Assembly: GCA_031835245.1 (NCBI GenBank)
Contig: JAVKOQ010000084.1
Location: 97,501-161,500 of the forward strand
From: Balamuthia mandrillaris
Lineage: Eukaryota; Discosea; Longamoebia; Balamuthiidae
Direction of reading: 5' to 3'
Length of the DNA: 64,000 bases
In this document: one piece after another, positions 1 through 12,307 of the stretch
Layout of the letters: each line of letters starts with the position of its first letter
How positions within the stretch are numbered: position 1 is the first letter of the stretch
Notes under the pieces: model-generated
What the model was told of the DNA's origin: nothing
Seen by the model: the letters and a program-made list of their open reading frames with translations, nothing else
Database searches by the model: none
Program-made: the position numbers and the translations under genes

Positions 1-60
1 AGAGGTCAATCAAAACCTTAACATGAACTTCTGCCAAACATATGTAACACCAACAAACAG

Positions 61-1494
61 AGGCCAAACACAACTTCATTGCATGGATGATGACCTACAT
101 GCTTAGTCGCCTGCGCAACTGCACCAGCTACTGCATCGTTTGCGACACGGAGTTGTTTGGAGGAGGCATAAAGCCAGTCGTGTGTGATCAGGAAAGCTGT
201 GTTTGGAGGTACGAGGAACTCGGGCTTGGAGCCAAGATCACGAATGATGTCTCGTTGGATGCGAACGTGGTGGATATGCTCATTTCGATGTGCGTGGCTG
301 CCTCCTATAGCAATCGTAGCGACCTTATATTTTCTCCTTTTCCTCGAGGTATCTTTGTTTTGTGTTGTTCTTGTTTCCTTTTCGCCTACTTATTCCTTGC
401 CACTTTATCATTGAAACAGACTTCATCAACTCATCTGGAGGAAAGGATTTACCTCGTTTGGTAGGCATCATCAAATCACATGTTAAGAATCTTTCTTTCG
501 CTTACTTCATTCTCTTTCCTCTCCTTTAGAAACGTGTTCTTGGATTAATGCCTCCAGTTTCAGAGATTGCACAGTACACCGAGGAAGAGCGAGCTCTTCG
601 TAAGTACCTTGAGGACATTGATTCCGATCTCTATCGATTGTTGCGTTGGATCCTTACTACCAATCGAGCTTATATCAAAACATTAGACGCTGAAAAGGTT
701 TTTTATTTTTATTTGTTTAATTCTTTCTCTCTCTCTTTCTCTCTTTTCTTCCTTCGCTGTTCTTGTTCTTTGGTTTCACGATGTTAACAATTTTATTATT
801 TTTTAAAAAAAAACAGCACATCACACAAATGAACACACCACATCAATACGTTTTGTTGAGCAGCCCACCTGAGAAACGGGCCAAGTTTGTCAACTACAGG
901 CGCCAATACGGCAGTTTCTTTGCCTTTCACGGAAGCTCTTTGGAGAATTGGCATGCCATCATGCGAACCGGTCTTAAGAATCTTAGTACGTTTCTTTTAT
1001 TCATTTCTCTCTCTCTCTTCCTCTTCCTCTCTGTTTAACCAACAACAAAACAAAAAGGCAACACAAAACTGATGACAACAGGAGCAGTTTATGGAGCAGG
1101 CATTTATCTCTCTCCACATGCCAACACATCCAAGGACTACTCCAGGGCAGGCAAGGGATGGGACAAAAGCGTCTTTGGGGATGGCAACATCAATTGTATT
1201 GCCATTTGTGAAGGTTTGTTCCATGTTATTTTGAAATTCTTTATTTGTTTTTTTGCTTTTTTGCTTATTGAATGCCGCAAACAAACAGTTATCAACCATC
1301 CCTGCCTGAAAGGCCAGCCGAATCCACATTACGTCGTTCCCGACGAAGACCTGGTGATCACCCGCTTCTTTTGTATCTATACCAACACCACGATTCCAGC
1401 CAAAGTGGACCTCGGCAGCCTCCGAGACTCTCTCTACTCGCTGCAAGGCTATGTTCCGCAACAGGATGGCAAAGGCTCTTCTTCTTCTGGCTAA
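61..1494 (+). CDS. PARP6/PARP8-like mono-ADP-ribosyltransferase, 5' partial
   Basis: Six exons can be joined in frame: 61-348, 420-460, 530-697, 817-985, 1082-1213, 1289-1494. An acceptor at about 60 and an open frame running upstream of the first ATG (87) mean the true start lies left of the window. The product shows the catalytic fold of PARP6/PARP8: a Cys-rich stretch (YCIVCD), then LLRWILTTNRAYI, the nicotinamide-binding His in FAFHGS, the Tyr in YGAGIYLS, and CIAICEVI, with VTRFFC(I)Y-type ending (LVITRFFCIY). In this family the third catalytic position is usually not Glu, so mono-ADP-ribosylation is expected (family knowledge). Compared with the animal proteins the loop between YLS and NCIA is short. 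It ends with a Ser/Gly tail. Family assignment is strong; the substrate is unknown. Confidence 0.85.
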
Positions 1495-2252
1495 CAAACA
1501 AAAAAAAAGGAAGTAAAACGTGTTGTTGCTTGTTTCCACGAAGCCGTTCAAACAGCCGATGTGTGATGCCACCAGGCATGCAAGGAATGATGGCTAAGAT
1601 ACGTTGTTTCAAACTGACTGTTCGGCCGAAACTTGTGAAGAGTCAACTCTCTTGTTAATGGGAAAATTAAGAAAATTCTCCGAATGGCCCGACCATCTGA
1701 AATTCCCTTAAATAGGACCACACACGTCACCCTCCTTTTCCACAAAATAATTTAAGGCGCCGGCATGCCTGAAAAACTTTTAAGGTAGGCAGCTGACGTA
1801 GGTCGGGCCTTAAATTCACTTGTTTGTTTTTTTTTGTTTGCGTGCGATTAAGTTCCCCCTGTTGGCTTTGTTTTTTCCATTTTTTCCAACTTCCGCCCCC
1901 CCCCTCAAGGTTATCCCCAACCAAAAAAAAAAAAACTTAACTCTTTCCCGCCTTTCCGGCAACAACAACACCCGCACGCTCCGTTTTTTTTTTTTTTTGT
2001 TTGGGGACGCTACACACACGGGGACGGAGACAAGAAAAAAGAAGTAGTGAGAGGCAAACACCAATAATAATAATAATAATAATAATAAATAGGAGGGGAT
2101 TTGTTCTTTTGGAGAGGGTACCACACACCACACCACCCTTTCTTCCACTTCTTCTTCAGCTCTTTGCGATGGGTAAAAAGAAGAAAGAAACGCTAACACG
2201 TTCTCTTTCTTTTTATTTTTTTTTTGTTTCAGTATTTTGGTAAACAACAACT
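1495..2252. other. Intergenic spacer, same-strand genes
   Basis: No supported gene. It holds a 15-bp imperfect inverted repeat (arms about 1749-1764 and 1803-1817), several A or T homopolymers, and a TAA/AAT triplet microsatellite at about 2064-2088. The last 200 bp presumably carry the MTHFR promoter and leader; no convincing TATA element was seen. Confidence 0.5.
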
Positions 2253-4745
2253 ATGAAGATCATTGACAAGATCAACGCTGCCATTGAAGACGGCCATCCG
2301 TTCTTCTCCTTTGAGTACTTTCCTCCAAAGACTGAAGATGGTTCGCTGCTCATCACTCACCGACATCGTTTCTTCCTTTTTCTTTCTTTCTTTGATCTCT
2401 CCATTTTCTTTCTTTCGACCGTTCTGCTACTTTTTTATTTCTTTTGTGCCTTCCCATTCGATTAAACTCGAAAACAAACAAACCAAAAATACAGGCGTGG
2501 ACAATCTGTACGATCGGTTGGACAGGATGGCCATCGTGGATCCTCTATGGATCGACGTTACCTGGGGCGCTGGCGGCAGCACCGCACAAAAGACGCTGGA
2601 GATCTGCAAAACCGCCCAGCAGCTCCTTGGCTTGGAGACCATGATGCACTTGACCTGCACCAACATGCCGAGGGAGAGCATTGATGAGGCGTTGCGGGAA
2701 GCCAAAGCTGCTGGCATACAAAACATTCTCGCTTTGAGAGGAGGTATGGCTGTAACTCCTGTCTTCTGTGCTTTGCTTGCTTTTTCTTCTCTTCCTTCCT
2801 CCCTCCTTGCTCTCTTTTTTTAATATAAATATTTTCTAACGAACTTTTGTTACCGTTGCGACTTGCAGATCCGCCCAGGGGAGAGGAATGGAAGAAGAGT
2901 ACGGAACATACCATCCATTACCACTTTTTGTCGTTGCGTCATTTTTTTTTGTTCACCCATCGCTAACCTTCCTTTTCTCTTGTTGATAATTAGTTGAAGG
3001 AGGTTTTGGCCACGCTGTAGATTTGGTGCGTTACATTCGCCAGCAGTATGGAGACTATTTTGGAATCTGTGTTGCTGGTAATTACTTCTGTGCACTTTTG
3101 CTCTTCTCTCTCTCCCCCCCCCTCTCTGCTTGTTGTGCATGGCTTTTGACTCTTCTTTTCATTGTAGGTTATCCCGAGACACACATTGACGCTGAGAGCA
3201 GACAAAAGGACATGCAGTACCTCAAAGAGAAAGTCGATGCCGGGGCTGACATGATCATTACACAACTCTTTTACGATACCGAGCTCTTCCTTCAGTATGT
3301 GAAGGACTGCCGTGATCTCGGTTCGTTCTTTCTCTCGCTCTCTCGCTCTATTTCTCCTTTTTCTTTTTTTCTTATGACGTTTCAATTCAGGTATCACCTG
3401 TCCCATCATTCCGGGTATGATGCCAATTCAAACATACGGCGGCTTCAAGCGCATGACCACCCTTTGCAAGACGTTTGTCCCCGAACACATCACCAATGCC
3501 CTCGAGCCCATCCAGAGCGATGACTCCGCCGTGAAGAGCTACGGCGTGAAGCTCTGCATCGAGATGTGCAAACGCCTGTTGGAGGCCGGCATCCCTGGCC
3601 TTCACTTTTACACACTCAACTTGGAGAAGTCCGTCACCCGTATCTTGCGTGGCCTAGAGCTCATCGGTGGTGATGCTCCTGCCTCCCGTCGTTATCTCCC
3701 TTGGCGCTGCGTAAGTCTCTCCTTCTGTCTTTCTCTTTTCTCTTTTTCTTTTCATTCTTTTATTCTGACCTTAAAATTTACAAATGAAAGTCTGCACATT
3801 TGGAGAGAAAAGAGCAGGAGGAGGTGCGTCCGATATTCTGGAGCAACCGCCCACGCAGCTACATGAAGCGCACGGCTAGCTGGGACGACTTCCCCAACGG
3901 TCGCTGGGGTGACGCCCGCAGCCCCGCCTTTGGCGAGTTCACCGACTACCACCTGACCCCTTCCGAGACGACCACCACCAACCCCAAGGCTGCCGCTAGG
4001 AAGAAGATGTGGGGAGAGGAGCTCAGGACAATGCAGGACGTCTGGAAGGTCTTTGTCAACTACTGCAAGGGGGAGATCAACCAGCTGCCCTGGAACGACA
4101 TCCCCATGGCTAGCGAGTCCAAGGACATCCAGGCCCAGCTGGTCAAGCTCAACGAGCACGGCTTCCTGACCATCAACAGTCAGCCGAGGGTGAACGGAGC
4201 GGACTCTGCGGACAGCGTGTTTGGATGGGGAGGCCCCGGAGGGTATGTCTATCAGAAGGCCTACGTGGAGTTCTTCACCTCGCCGGAGAACTTGGAGCTG
4301 TTCTTGAGGGAGGCGTCCAAGCATCCTTCCCTTTCCTACCACTGCGTCAACATGAAGGTACCTCCTTTTTCTTTTCTTCTTTTCTTCTCTTTTCTTTCTT
4401 CTTTTTCACTCAAAAAAAATTACAAAGGGTGAGTCCATTTGCCACAGCGGGAGGAACGACAAGGACAAGAGCTACACGGTGGCGGTGACCTGGGGCGTCT
4501 TCCCCGGCAAAGAGATCATCCAGCCCACGGTAGTCGACACGAACACCTTCCTGGTGTGGAAGGACGAGGCCTTTGCCCTGTGGGACTCGCAGTGGGCCAG
4601 CCTCTACGAGCCCGGCTCCCCCTCCCAGCAGCTCATCGCCGGCCTGCGGGACTCCCACTACTTGGTCCACATTGTCGACAACAACTTTGTCTCGGGCGAT
4701 ATTTTCAAGATATTTGATTCGATTATCGCCAAACAAAGTTCCTAG
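2253..4745 (+). CDS. Methylenetetrahydrofolate reductase (MTHFR)
   Basis: Eight exons (2253-2340, 2495-2743, 2869-2898, 2994-3077, 3168-3320, 3391-3710, 3791-4357, 4428-4745) join into 602 aa, close to the 600-650 aa of eukaryotic MTHFR. The N-terminal TIM-barrel has [14 protein letters not shown], the TWGAGGST loop, LRGDPPRGE, FGICVAGYPE and the [15 protein letters not shown] segment. The C-terminal eukaryotic regulatory domain starts after RRYLPWR with [10 protein letters not shown] and [11 protein letters not shown]. It reduces 5,10-methylene-THF to 5-methyl-THF for methionine synthesis, using FAD and NAD(P)H, in the cytosol. ATG 2253 directly precedes the conserved barrel start. One exon is only 30 nt. 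The gene converges tail-to-tail on the next gene with only 43 bp between stop codons, so their 3' UTRs probably overlap. Confidence 0.96.
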
Positions 4746-4788
4746 TTGATAATTTTCCAAAAAAAAACGATAAAATTTGTTGTGTGTG

Positions 4789-5022
4789 TTATTTTATTTT
4801 ATTTCGTGCTGTGTTGATGAGAAGCGGCTCTTTCTCTCCTTTGCTTTGAGCTTTTGTGTGGGTGATGCTTTGGTGGTGGGCATCGTGGGGGAAGAGGCAT
4901 CGTCCCAAAGGAAGAATTCCGAAATACACCAGGTGGCAAGCGGCCATGGCATCCACCACTACCGCGCCCAACTTTATCAGTTCCATCACATGCGTGGCAT
5001 CGCCCTATAAAACTTGGCATTA

Positions 5023-5055
<33 letters not shown>

Positions 5056-5868
5056 CGAAGAGAGAGAGAGAGAGAACGAGAGAAGGGTGCCTACCCGAAA
5101 GCCATGCTCTTCCAGAAAAAACAATTCCAAAAAAGTGAAAACCCCCAACGGAATGCCGCTCCACAACAGGTCGCACAACAGCAACAATTCGAACACTTCC
5201 AAAAGCCACTTGGCGCTCTCCCTGACCTCTCCATGGCGTATCACCTCCCACACTGTTCTTAGCAGGGCATACAGCCGCAAGAATACCACCACCACTTTCC
5301 AAACGATGGCTATCACGAGAATGGCTGCTCCTCCAGCGGCTCCGCTGGAGGAGGTGGAGCTCTCAAAGAATGGCTTTTGGCCTGCACGTTTGAGGAGGCG
5401 GTTCAGAGTTGGACGACCAACGAACAGGAACAGGAGAAAAGGGAAGGTTCCGATCATGGTCAACAGCAGACGTATGTAAAATAGGTTGTATTCTGCATCG
5501 TCCTCTTCATGGCTTTCTCCCAGCAGAGTTGTTGAGGTGTAGGTGTTGTTGTTCTGTTTGTCAAAGTAGAGAATAAGTCCTTTGACGAGAAGTTGAATGT
5601 CGGCCACGAGGTCAGACAATCCGCAAACGTGAATGAAGAGCAGCAACAGGAGCCACACACTCGGCAGAAAGTGTTCCACAGAGTGAATGACCAGAGCGAA
5701 AGGGATGAAGAGGCTGAGCACCAGCAGCAGGGAGAAACCTTCCAACAGAAACGGGGAGAAGCAGAAAACACAGCAAAAAAGAAGAATGAGAGAAACGCAA
5801 TCCAAAGCAGTTATGTGCGACAGCTTCAGCCGAGAGAGCAGCGGCAGTATCTCCTCGTTTAGGGCCAT
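4789..5868 (-). CDS. Multi-pass membrane protein of unknown function
   Basis: Two exons on the minus strand (5868-5095 and 5004-4789) give 329 aa, joined by a 90-bp intron made almost entirely of CT repeat. Several hydrophobic segments are visible: about residues 25-75 (two helices), 80-100, 130-155, 185-205 and 225-250, plus one in the second exon (LGAVVVDAMAACHLVYFGIL). A Ser/Gly/Ala-rich loop follows the FVGRPTLNRLLKRAG region. The tail is basic. I do not recognise the family. The start is set by ATG 5868, the first in frame, lying 97 bp from the stop of the next gene on the same strand. Confidence 0.7.
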
Positions 5869-5965
5869 TATGTTTTATTCTTGTTGGAAGAACACAACTT
5901 GGAAAAGTCCTTCTCATTAATTAGCAAATTGTTTATTAAGATGTTGACCACTTCTGAGACGAACT

Positions 5966-8900
5966 TTAGTTGGCTTTCTTCTTGTTTGCTCGTTTGCTTT
6001 TCTTGGCCTGGTTCTTTTTCATGTGAAGGCCTGCTGTGGCCATCTTCACGTCCGGTATCATCTGCAACACGATTTCCGTGTCGTTGACGCACTTCAAGAG
6101 ATTCTTCTCGTGCTCCGTTGCTTCCGACATGTGCAAGAAAAAGTGCATTGCCGCTTTGCTCGCTGTAAATGATCTCGGTAAGTAGAGAAAGAGAAAGAGA
6201 AAGAGAGAAGAGAGGTTTTTACCTTTGCCCTTCTTAGCGGATCCTGGCAAGAGTTTCACCTTGTACTTGTAGTTCTGAAGAACGGGATAAGGAGCACAGA
6301 CCGGAATGGCAAAGTGAAGGACGTCATCGGGAAGAGGATTGCCCGTGAATGAGCTCAAATCGGTCAACAGCTCCTTTTCTTCCTCTTCTAAAGTTTTGAT
6401 GTTTTCCTCTTCCATCAACAAACGTACCTCCTCATCTTCTTTCTCTTTCTCTTCTCTCTTTTCCTTCCTTGTTTTTCTTTTGTTGGCGTTGGCAGCATCA
6501 TCGGCAACAACAGCCTCCTCCTGCTGTTCTCCTTCCTTTGTGTCTTGTTTCTTCTGAATTTCTTCGTGGAGGTGTTGTTGTTGCAAAAGTTCAAACTTTT
6601 GGTTGAGTTGGCGTTGACGTTCCTTGCGTTGCTGCTGCTTCATTCGTTGATGCTCCAATGCTTGTTGCCTCTTCTCTAGTTTTTCTCTTTCTTCTCGTTG
6701 TTTCTCTGGATTGCCAGCTGACTAATATGTGCAGAAACGAGATGCACCAAAGGTCAAAAAAAATAGAAATAAAGTAAAAGAGAGCAAGAAAAAAAGGTTA
6801 AACGTACGGCTAACAACTCGAGAGCAATTCTGCGTTCTTCCTCGTCCTGATCCGCATATTTGCGTTGGATCCTCTTTTGTTTGCCTTTCTTGCCACGAGG
6901 AGCTTGACGCGCTTTATCCTCTCCTTTGTGTTGTTGCTGCTGTTGCTGTTGTTGCTTCAGAAAGAAAAAAGTCAACAAAAGAAGGAAAATGAAGAAAGAG
7001 AATAAACCTTTTTTGCTTTGTTGCTTTGTTGTTGCTGTTGAGGCTTCGTCAAGTCTATTTGATCAGGATTTAATCCTCTCTTCTTGAGCTTCTTCAAACG
7101 TCTCTTTTCAGCGGCGTTGAGTCTTGCTTTGTTAGTACTATTTGCTTGTTTCGTCTCTTGTTCGTCTTCTTCATCGTCGTCGTCGACGTCTTCTTCTTTG
7201 TTTGTTTGTTTAGCTTCTTGCGTTTGTGGAGTATCCATCATCAACTTCACTCTGTAAGCACTAGGAGTTGGCTCTCCTTCCTCTTCGTCAGACTCTCCTT
7301 CTGAAGAATGTTCACCTTCTTCCTCCTGTTCGTTCGTGTCTTCCTTCTCTTCTGTTTCATCGCCGTCTTTTTCCTCACTCTCTTTAGCTTCCTTTTCTCC
7401 TTCTCTCTTTGAAGCATTAGCGGAAGGCTTTTCCGTTCCAGCTTTCTTTTCCTCACGTGTTTCTTGTTGTTCATTTGCTTCTTCGTCATCTTCATCTTGT
7501 TCTTCTTCAACGCTTTCCTCCTGTGCAGTTTCCTCATCTTCGTTGCCTTTGTCTTGTCCTCTAATTCTACGTTCATTCACATGGTTGGGAATGGAGGACT
7601 CATCTAACTTGAAAAGAAAGCCCAAGCCCATCACCAACGGCGCTGGAGGCAAATAGTTTTTCTTGCCACGTATCATGAAACTTCCTGTCACCAGGTATTC
7701 TCCTGAAGGTGCCGTTTTCGATACCTGCAAATAAGAAATGAAGAATTTTAAGAAAAAAGATTAAAAACAGAAGAGAGGGTAAGAACGAACCTGATGGTGG
7801 TGCACCCAGTAGGCACTGGTAACTACTTTGGCCTTCCACGCGGCGCTCCTGCACACTGTCATTTGTCCGGCTTGCGCCAATGTCAGAGGAGGTATCGCTG
7901 TAGTAGAAATGACATTAGACACAAGAGAGAGAAAAAATTGAGAAGGCGATTGCACGTTTATCGGAGTCGTTGTTGCGAACAACACAGCTGCTGGCGCCAT
8001 GAATGTCGGCGTGCACGTACGCATCTCCTTTGCGCAGATATCTCTTCACAATCAGCTATACCAAGAGGCCACTCTTTCAGCAACGGCGATAAATAATGAA
8101 AGGCAAAGAAAAAACGAGAATATTACCTCATTTTGTTGGGCATCTCTGCCGCTGATGATGAGATAATTCTCGGAAGAGATAAACCAATAAAACTTTTCGA
8201 ACCAATAGGTCTTTCGTATCTTTTGGATGCTGGCCTTTATCTTGACTTCATTGAGAGAGGCACGAGCTTTCTTCTCGGCAGCTTTCATCGCGTGTTCGGC
8301 AGCATCGATTGTCTTTTGGTGTTTTTGCTCCGACTTTTTCTTGGCTGAGTAATAAGCCTGCGCGTTGGCATAAGCTGATAGAGAGATATCTACGTCAACC
8401 TACAACGCATTCATTCGTTAGAAGAATATAATATAGAGAACAGACAATGGAGGAGCGAGAATAGACGTTGGAGAGGGAGAGAAAGCGAAAGAGAGAGCAG
8501 GAGAGCCAGACACAGAGGAGAGAACAGAGACAAACAATAGAGAGAACGGAAAGTACCTTGTTGCTAGCGGAAGCAACATCCTCATCGAGCCTGTGCGAAA
8601 GCAACAACGTGACCTGATTCGTTTCCAGCTTGAGTCGATGCACAATGTTGGCGATGGGATCTCCATTCTTTCGTGCCTCTTTGATGATCCCCCATAGCTC
8701 GTTCCAGTCGACTCCTCGAGAGAGCTCCGTACGCATGATCATGATGGCTGCTTCTACGTCTTCTAAGTTCTCCTCGATAAGCCGAGCTTTGTCCACGTTC
8801 TCCAGTTGAGCCTTCTTCAAGGATTGGATACGACGCGTTTGATCTTCTTTCACTTTATCCAGCTTTTTAATAACGACACCTTCCTGAGCAACGCGTTGCT

Positions 8901-10405
8901 CCTCTATTCGCTGCGCCTCTATTTGAGAGAAAAAGGTGTCGACAGCACGGTCGAAGGAGTCGTATTCCAGAAAAGGTTGTCCTTCGAACTGCTTGTAAAG
9001 AAAAGGAACAAAGACGGAGAATGCTTGTTGCTGTTCTTGTTGCGGTGCAGTTTCTTGTGCTTGTTTGTTTTCTCCTTGTTCTTTGTTTTGTTTCTGTTTC
9101 TGTTTCTTTATCCTTTTCTTTTGCTTGCTCTTCCTGTTCCTCATCTTTGGCTTGTTGGTTGCCTTTCTTTTTCTGAGCTCTGCTCTGAGCTCCTTTCTTG
9201 TTGGCTGCTTGACCCTTAGGTGTTTTCAAGATAATATAACCCTATGGAGTACCAAGAAGAACAGGCATAAGAAAAAGAAGAGAGTAAGAGGAGGTTTGAA
9301 ACTAATGAGAACCTTTAGCGGTTGGTCGTACAAGGAGGTCGCGTCAGCAATAGCACAGAGCAATGGTTCGCTGAAAGCAGGATCTATCACCAATAACACA
9401 GGTGAGTTGACAGCAAAACAATATTTTGAAAGAATAAGGGTGAGTACTAACCCCATTCAGAAATCTTGAGGCCAGGTTTCAGCCCAGCTGTCAATATCAA
9501 ATGCTCCACCAACGTAGGCCCAAAGTCTGTGGTTTATCAGTGAAAAAAAAAAAGATGGGATGTTATCAGAGAGAACGAGGGATAGAAGCACAGAATGAGA
9601 AGCGAGCAGCAGAGAACGTGAGAGAGAATGAAAGAAATAAAGACGAGGAAGGAGAACAGAAGAGAGAAGAGAGAAGAGCGAAGAGAACATACCAAGTTTG
9701 CTGTTCAGCAAATGCCTCAACTCCATCTTGCTCCTCTTCTCCTCCTCCACGCTGGCCAACATCTGCTCCAACTTCTCCTGCCCCACCGGCGCCAACACAT
9801 GAGCCAGATGCACCGGATACTTATGGCCAGGCGCAATGTTGTACGACGTCTCTCCTTCTCCTCCACCGTCTCCTCCTCCAGCAGCGCCAGCTTCAAACTT
9901 GTAGGGACGTAGCAACGCCAGGATGACATAGTCCTTGTCGGTGAGGATGATGTTGCCCTGGGAGTAGAGCTCGAGGATCAGGTGGTGCTCGGCGGGGCCG
10001 CTGCCCACCGTAAAGTCGATGACACGATCCACTCCCAACTGCTTCACCTCTTCGATGCGTTTGGTTCGAATGTGTTTTCTCAGCTGCATTTAAAACGCAA
10101 ATAAATAAATAAAACGAAAAAGAAGAAGAAGAGAGAGAGAGGGAGGGGAAGAAAAAGTAAAGTAAAAAATAAACAACCCTGAGCGCAAAGACGGAGGGGA
10201 CGTTGTGGTGCTCGCGTTGGAACTGGGTGGTGTGCACGCGGATGGCGGACTCGACCAGGAGGAAGGCCTTTCGGTCGGGCAGCGCCAATTTGAAGAGGTA
10301 GGTTTTGGGGGCGAGGTCGTAGACGTTGGCCACGCGCAGCCCGACGACCTTGCTGCGCAGGTCGCAGACCATGGCGTGAGTGTCCAGCGATGAGAACCTC
10401 TTCAT
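5966..10405 (-). CDS. NEMF: NEMF/Rqc2 (NFACT family) ribosome quality control factor
   Basis: A multi-exon gene read from 10405 to 5966. The N-terminal NFACT-N domain is clear ([35 protein letters not shown], then [19 protein letters not shown] and [17 protein letters not shown]). Next come a coiled-coil region (about 8395-9144), the NFACT-R domain ([18 protein letters not shown]-like segment, [40 protein letters not shown]), a long Glu/Lys/Ser linker (about 7020-7600) and the NFACT-C domain ([31 protein letters not shown]). Rqc2/NEMF binds the 60S subunit with stalled nascent chain-tRNA, recruits Listerin and directs C-terminal tailing. Acts in the cytosol. The C-terminus is strongly basic. 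ATG 10405 matches the family start exactly. Confidence 0.95.
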
Positions 10406-10527
10406 CCCTCTTCTCTCTTTCTTCTTCTGATTTGATTTCTTTTATTTTTCTTTTCAGTGCATGAGTGTGGTTTTATGCGGACATATCTACAAAAATACCT
10501 TGATCGAGTCCCGCCTGCAACATGGAA

Positions 10528-10570
10528 TGACGTCATGCAGTGGGTTTTTATGTGCTGTTGCATGACGTGT
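10528..10570. promoter_or_regulatory. CRE-like TGACGTCA sites upstream of NEMF
   Basis: A perfect TGACGTCA palindrome lies at 10528-10535 and a half-type TGACGTGT at 10563-10570. The first, read as GACGTCATGCA, is partly mirrored by TGCATGACGT at 10559-10568, giving an inverted pair. They sit 120-165 bp upstream of the NEMF start. This is the core site of bZIP CREB/ATF-type factors (family knowledge); function here is inferred. Confidence 0.45.
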
Positions 10571-10640
10571 AGCAGGGGATTGCACTTCCGATCCGCGCTA
10601 AAACTGTCTAAACTGATGCAACAGGAGTTCCTGTGGTGTT

Positions 10641-11759
10641 TCACATTTCTGCCCAGTTGCAACAACCGTAGGGGCAACAGTCGCCGATGTCGAGGTCCAC
10701 CTCGGGAGGGTCCCACCGTTCATCGTTGTCCACCTGTTCGTAGTCGAACCACTGTTCATCCTCTCCTTGAACGAAGCAGTAGAACATCTCATCCATCCAT
10801 TCAATCCGTCCTTGTGCATCTTGTTCTTCCATTCCTTGCTGACCATGGCCCTCTTGTTTGCCGTCGTCTTGTCTTTTCATCGTTCTTCTTCTTCTTTTCC
10901 TTTGTTGTTGTCCAGCAGCGACCAAGCCTTGTTCCACGCATTCGTGATAGTCCAGCATTCCTTCTCTGGCGTCCTCCACTTGTTCCTCCCAAATGACTCG
11001 TTCTGACAATGCTTTGAAGGCGTCTTTGGGTGGCGCGAGTCGTAGTTTCTCTTCAAGCGCCTTGGGAAGTCGTAGCGCCTTTAGCCATCCTTTCATCACT
11101 CCTCTAGTTATCTTATTTACATTTTTTCTTTCTTCTTCTTGTTCTTCTTCTTCTTCTTCTTCTTGTTCTTCTTCTTCTTGTTCTTCTTCTTCTTCTTCTG
11201 TCTCTTGTTGGTTCTTTGTATCCCTGTTCAGCATCCACTGTTGGCGTTGTTGCTGAAAGTAAGGGCGGACCACGTAGTCATAGAAGGCAAACGGTCTTCT
11301 GATCATCATCCCTTCCACGCTAAAGTACTTTGCACCGTCCATCGCCTCCTCCTCTCCCGCTTCTGCTCTCAACATCTTCATCAGGTAGTGCGTTCTTCTG
11401 TTCCTTGCATCCAAGCCATCCTTCCACGCTTTATAGGAGGAGGCCATTGGGACGTTTTTCTTTGCCTCCTCCTCTTCAGCTTCATAGGTTCTCCTCTTCC
11501 TTGAGGCGATGGCTGCCTGTTGTTGCAGCCGCCAATGCTCCACGGCAAAGCTGAGGCGACGCCAGAGGTGAGAGACAGAGGCGCAGCGGCAGAGGGCCGG
11601 CCAGTCCAAGAACGAAAAAACGTGGTGGAGGAGCTCCTCAGGGAGCAGGAGGTGCAGCAAGGACTGGCTGGTGGCTTCTTGAGGGTCGAAGGAGGCATCA
11701 AAGTCTCGCGAGAGCAGGAACTTTATCCTTGGTCTTCTGTCGTTACGGTGCGGCTGCAT
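10641..11759 (-). CDS. F-box protein with acidic repeat
   Basis: An intronless 372-aa frame. Residues about 38-80 form an F-box (LLPEELLHHVFSFLDWPALCRCASVSHLWRRL), the Skp1-binding module of SCF ubiquitin ligases. The middle holds a basic/aromatic stretch, then an EEEEQ repeat of about 30 residues encoded by a TTC-type microsatellite (11137-11200, minus strand), then WDPPEVDLDIGDCCPYGCCNW at the C-terminus. No WD40, LRR or Kelch repeats were recognised, so the substrate-binding part is unknown. The C-terminal Asp/Trp/Cys-rich tail may be functional. Confidence 0.85.
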   Translation of the reverse strand: MQPHRNDRRPRIKFLLSRDFDASFDPQEATSQSLLHLLLPEELLHHVFSFLDWPALCRCASVSHLWRRLSFAVEHWRLQQQAAIASRKRRTYEAEEEEAKKNVPMASSYKAWKDGLDARNRRTHYLMKMLRAEAGEEEAMDGAKYFSVEGMMIRRPFAFYDYVVRPYFQQQRQQWMLNRDTKNQQETEEEEEEQEEEEQEEEEEEEQEEERKNVNKITRGVMKGWLKALRLPKALEEKLRLAPPKDAFKALSERVIWEEQVEDAREGMLDYHECVEQGLVAAGQQQRKRRRRTMKRQDDGKQEGHGQQGMEEQDAQGRIEWMDEMFYCFVQGEDEQWFDYEQVDNDERWDPPEVDLDIGDCCPYGCCNWAEM

Positions 11760-11808
11760 GGTTGCTGCTGTTGAGGCGGTCCGGTCTGTGCTTCTCTCCT
11801 GGTAAAAT

Positions 11809-12157
11809 TTTGATCGGAAGATAAAAGATCACGGTGGTGCTGCTATGCGGTATGCGATTTGGACAGAAAGTGCCCTCCACCGTTTTCTTGCTGATGTCAT
11901 CATCAGGCATGAGGCAGCAAGCATGGCCACTACGCGGAAAGAAAAATTAGGCACTCTTCCTCGCAACGACCGCACGAGAACGAGGAGGGAGGGGTAATCC
12001 CTTTTCCTTCCCTTCTTGGATACCCGCTTGCTCTTGACTAAGCTCAAATGCAATGTTCATTGCGGTCTTCCACTTCATGCAAACGGTTGTGGGCAGTCTC
12101 TGTCCAATTGGCATACTGGACGGCAGCGCCACCATGATCTTTTATCTTCCGATCAAA
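11809..12157. repeat. Head-to-head inverted duplication of a small coding unit
   Basis: Two arms face each other: a plus-strand arm from about 11809 to 11890 and a minus-strand arm from about 12157 back to 12076. Over the first 36 bp they differ only at third codon positions, and both translate as FDRKIKDHGGAA followed by (M/V)xYAxWTExAxxR. The plus frame runs on to a TAA at about 11996; the minus frame stops sooner. The shared W-T-E with L/V spacing recalls Myb/SANT-like domains, but that is weak. This could be two tiny diverged genes, exons of a duplicated gene, or a foldback element. Confidence 0.6.
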
Positions 12158-12307
12158 TATTTCATTTCGTGCTGCATTGCGCCATCTGGCCAGAGGACAT
12201 TCTTGTTTTCTGTTTGCTCTCCCAGAAACGAGTTAGAGTCCATACACGCTCTGTGCTGGTTGCTTGCGGCTCTGCTCTCCCTCTCTTGCTTTTTTTTTCC
12301 TGAACGA

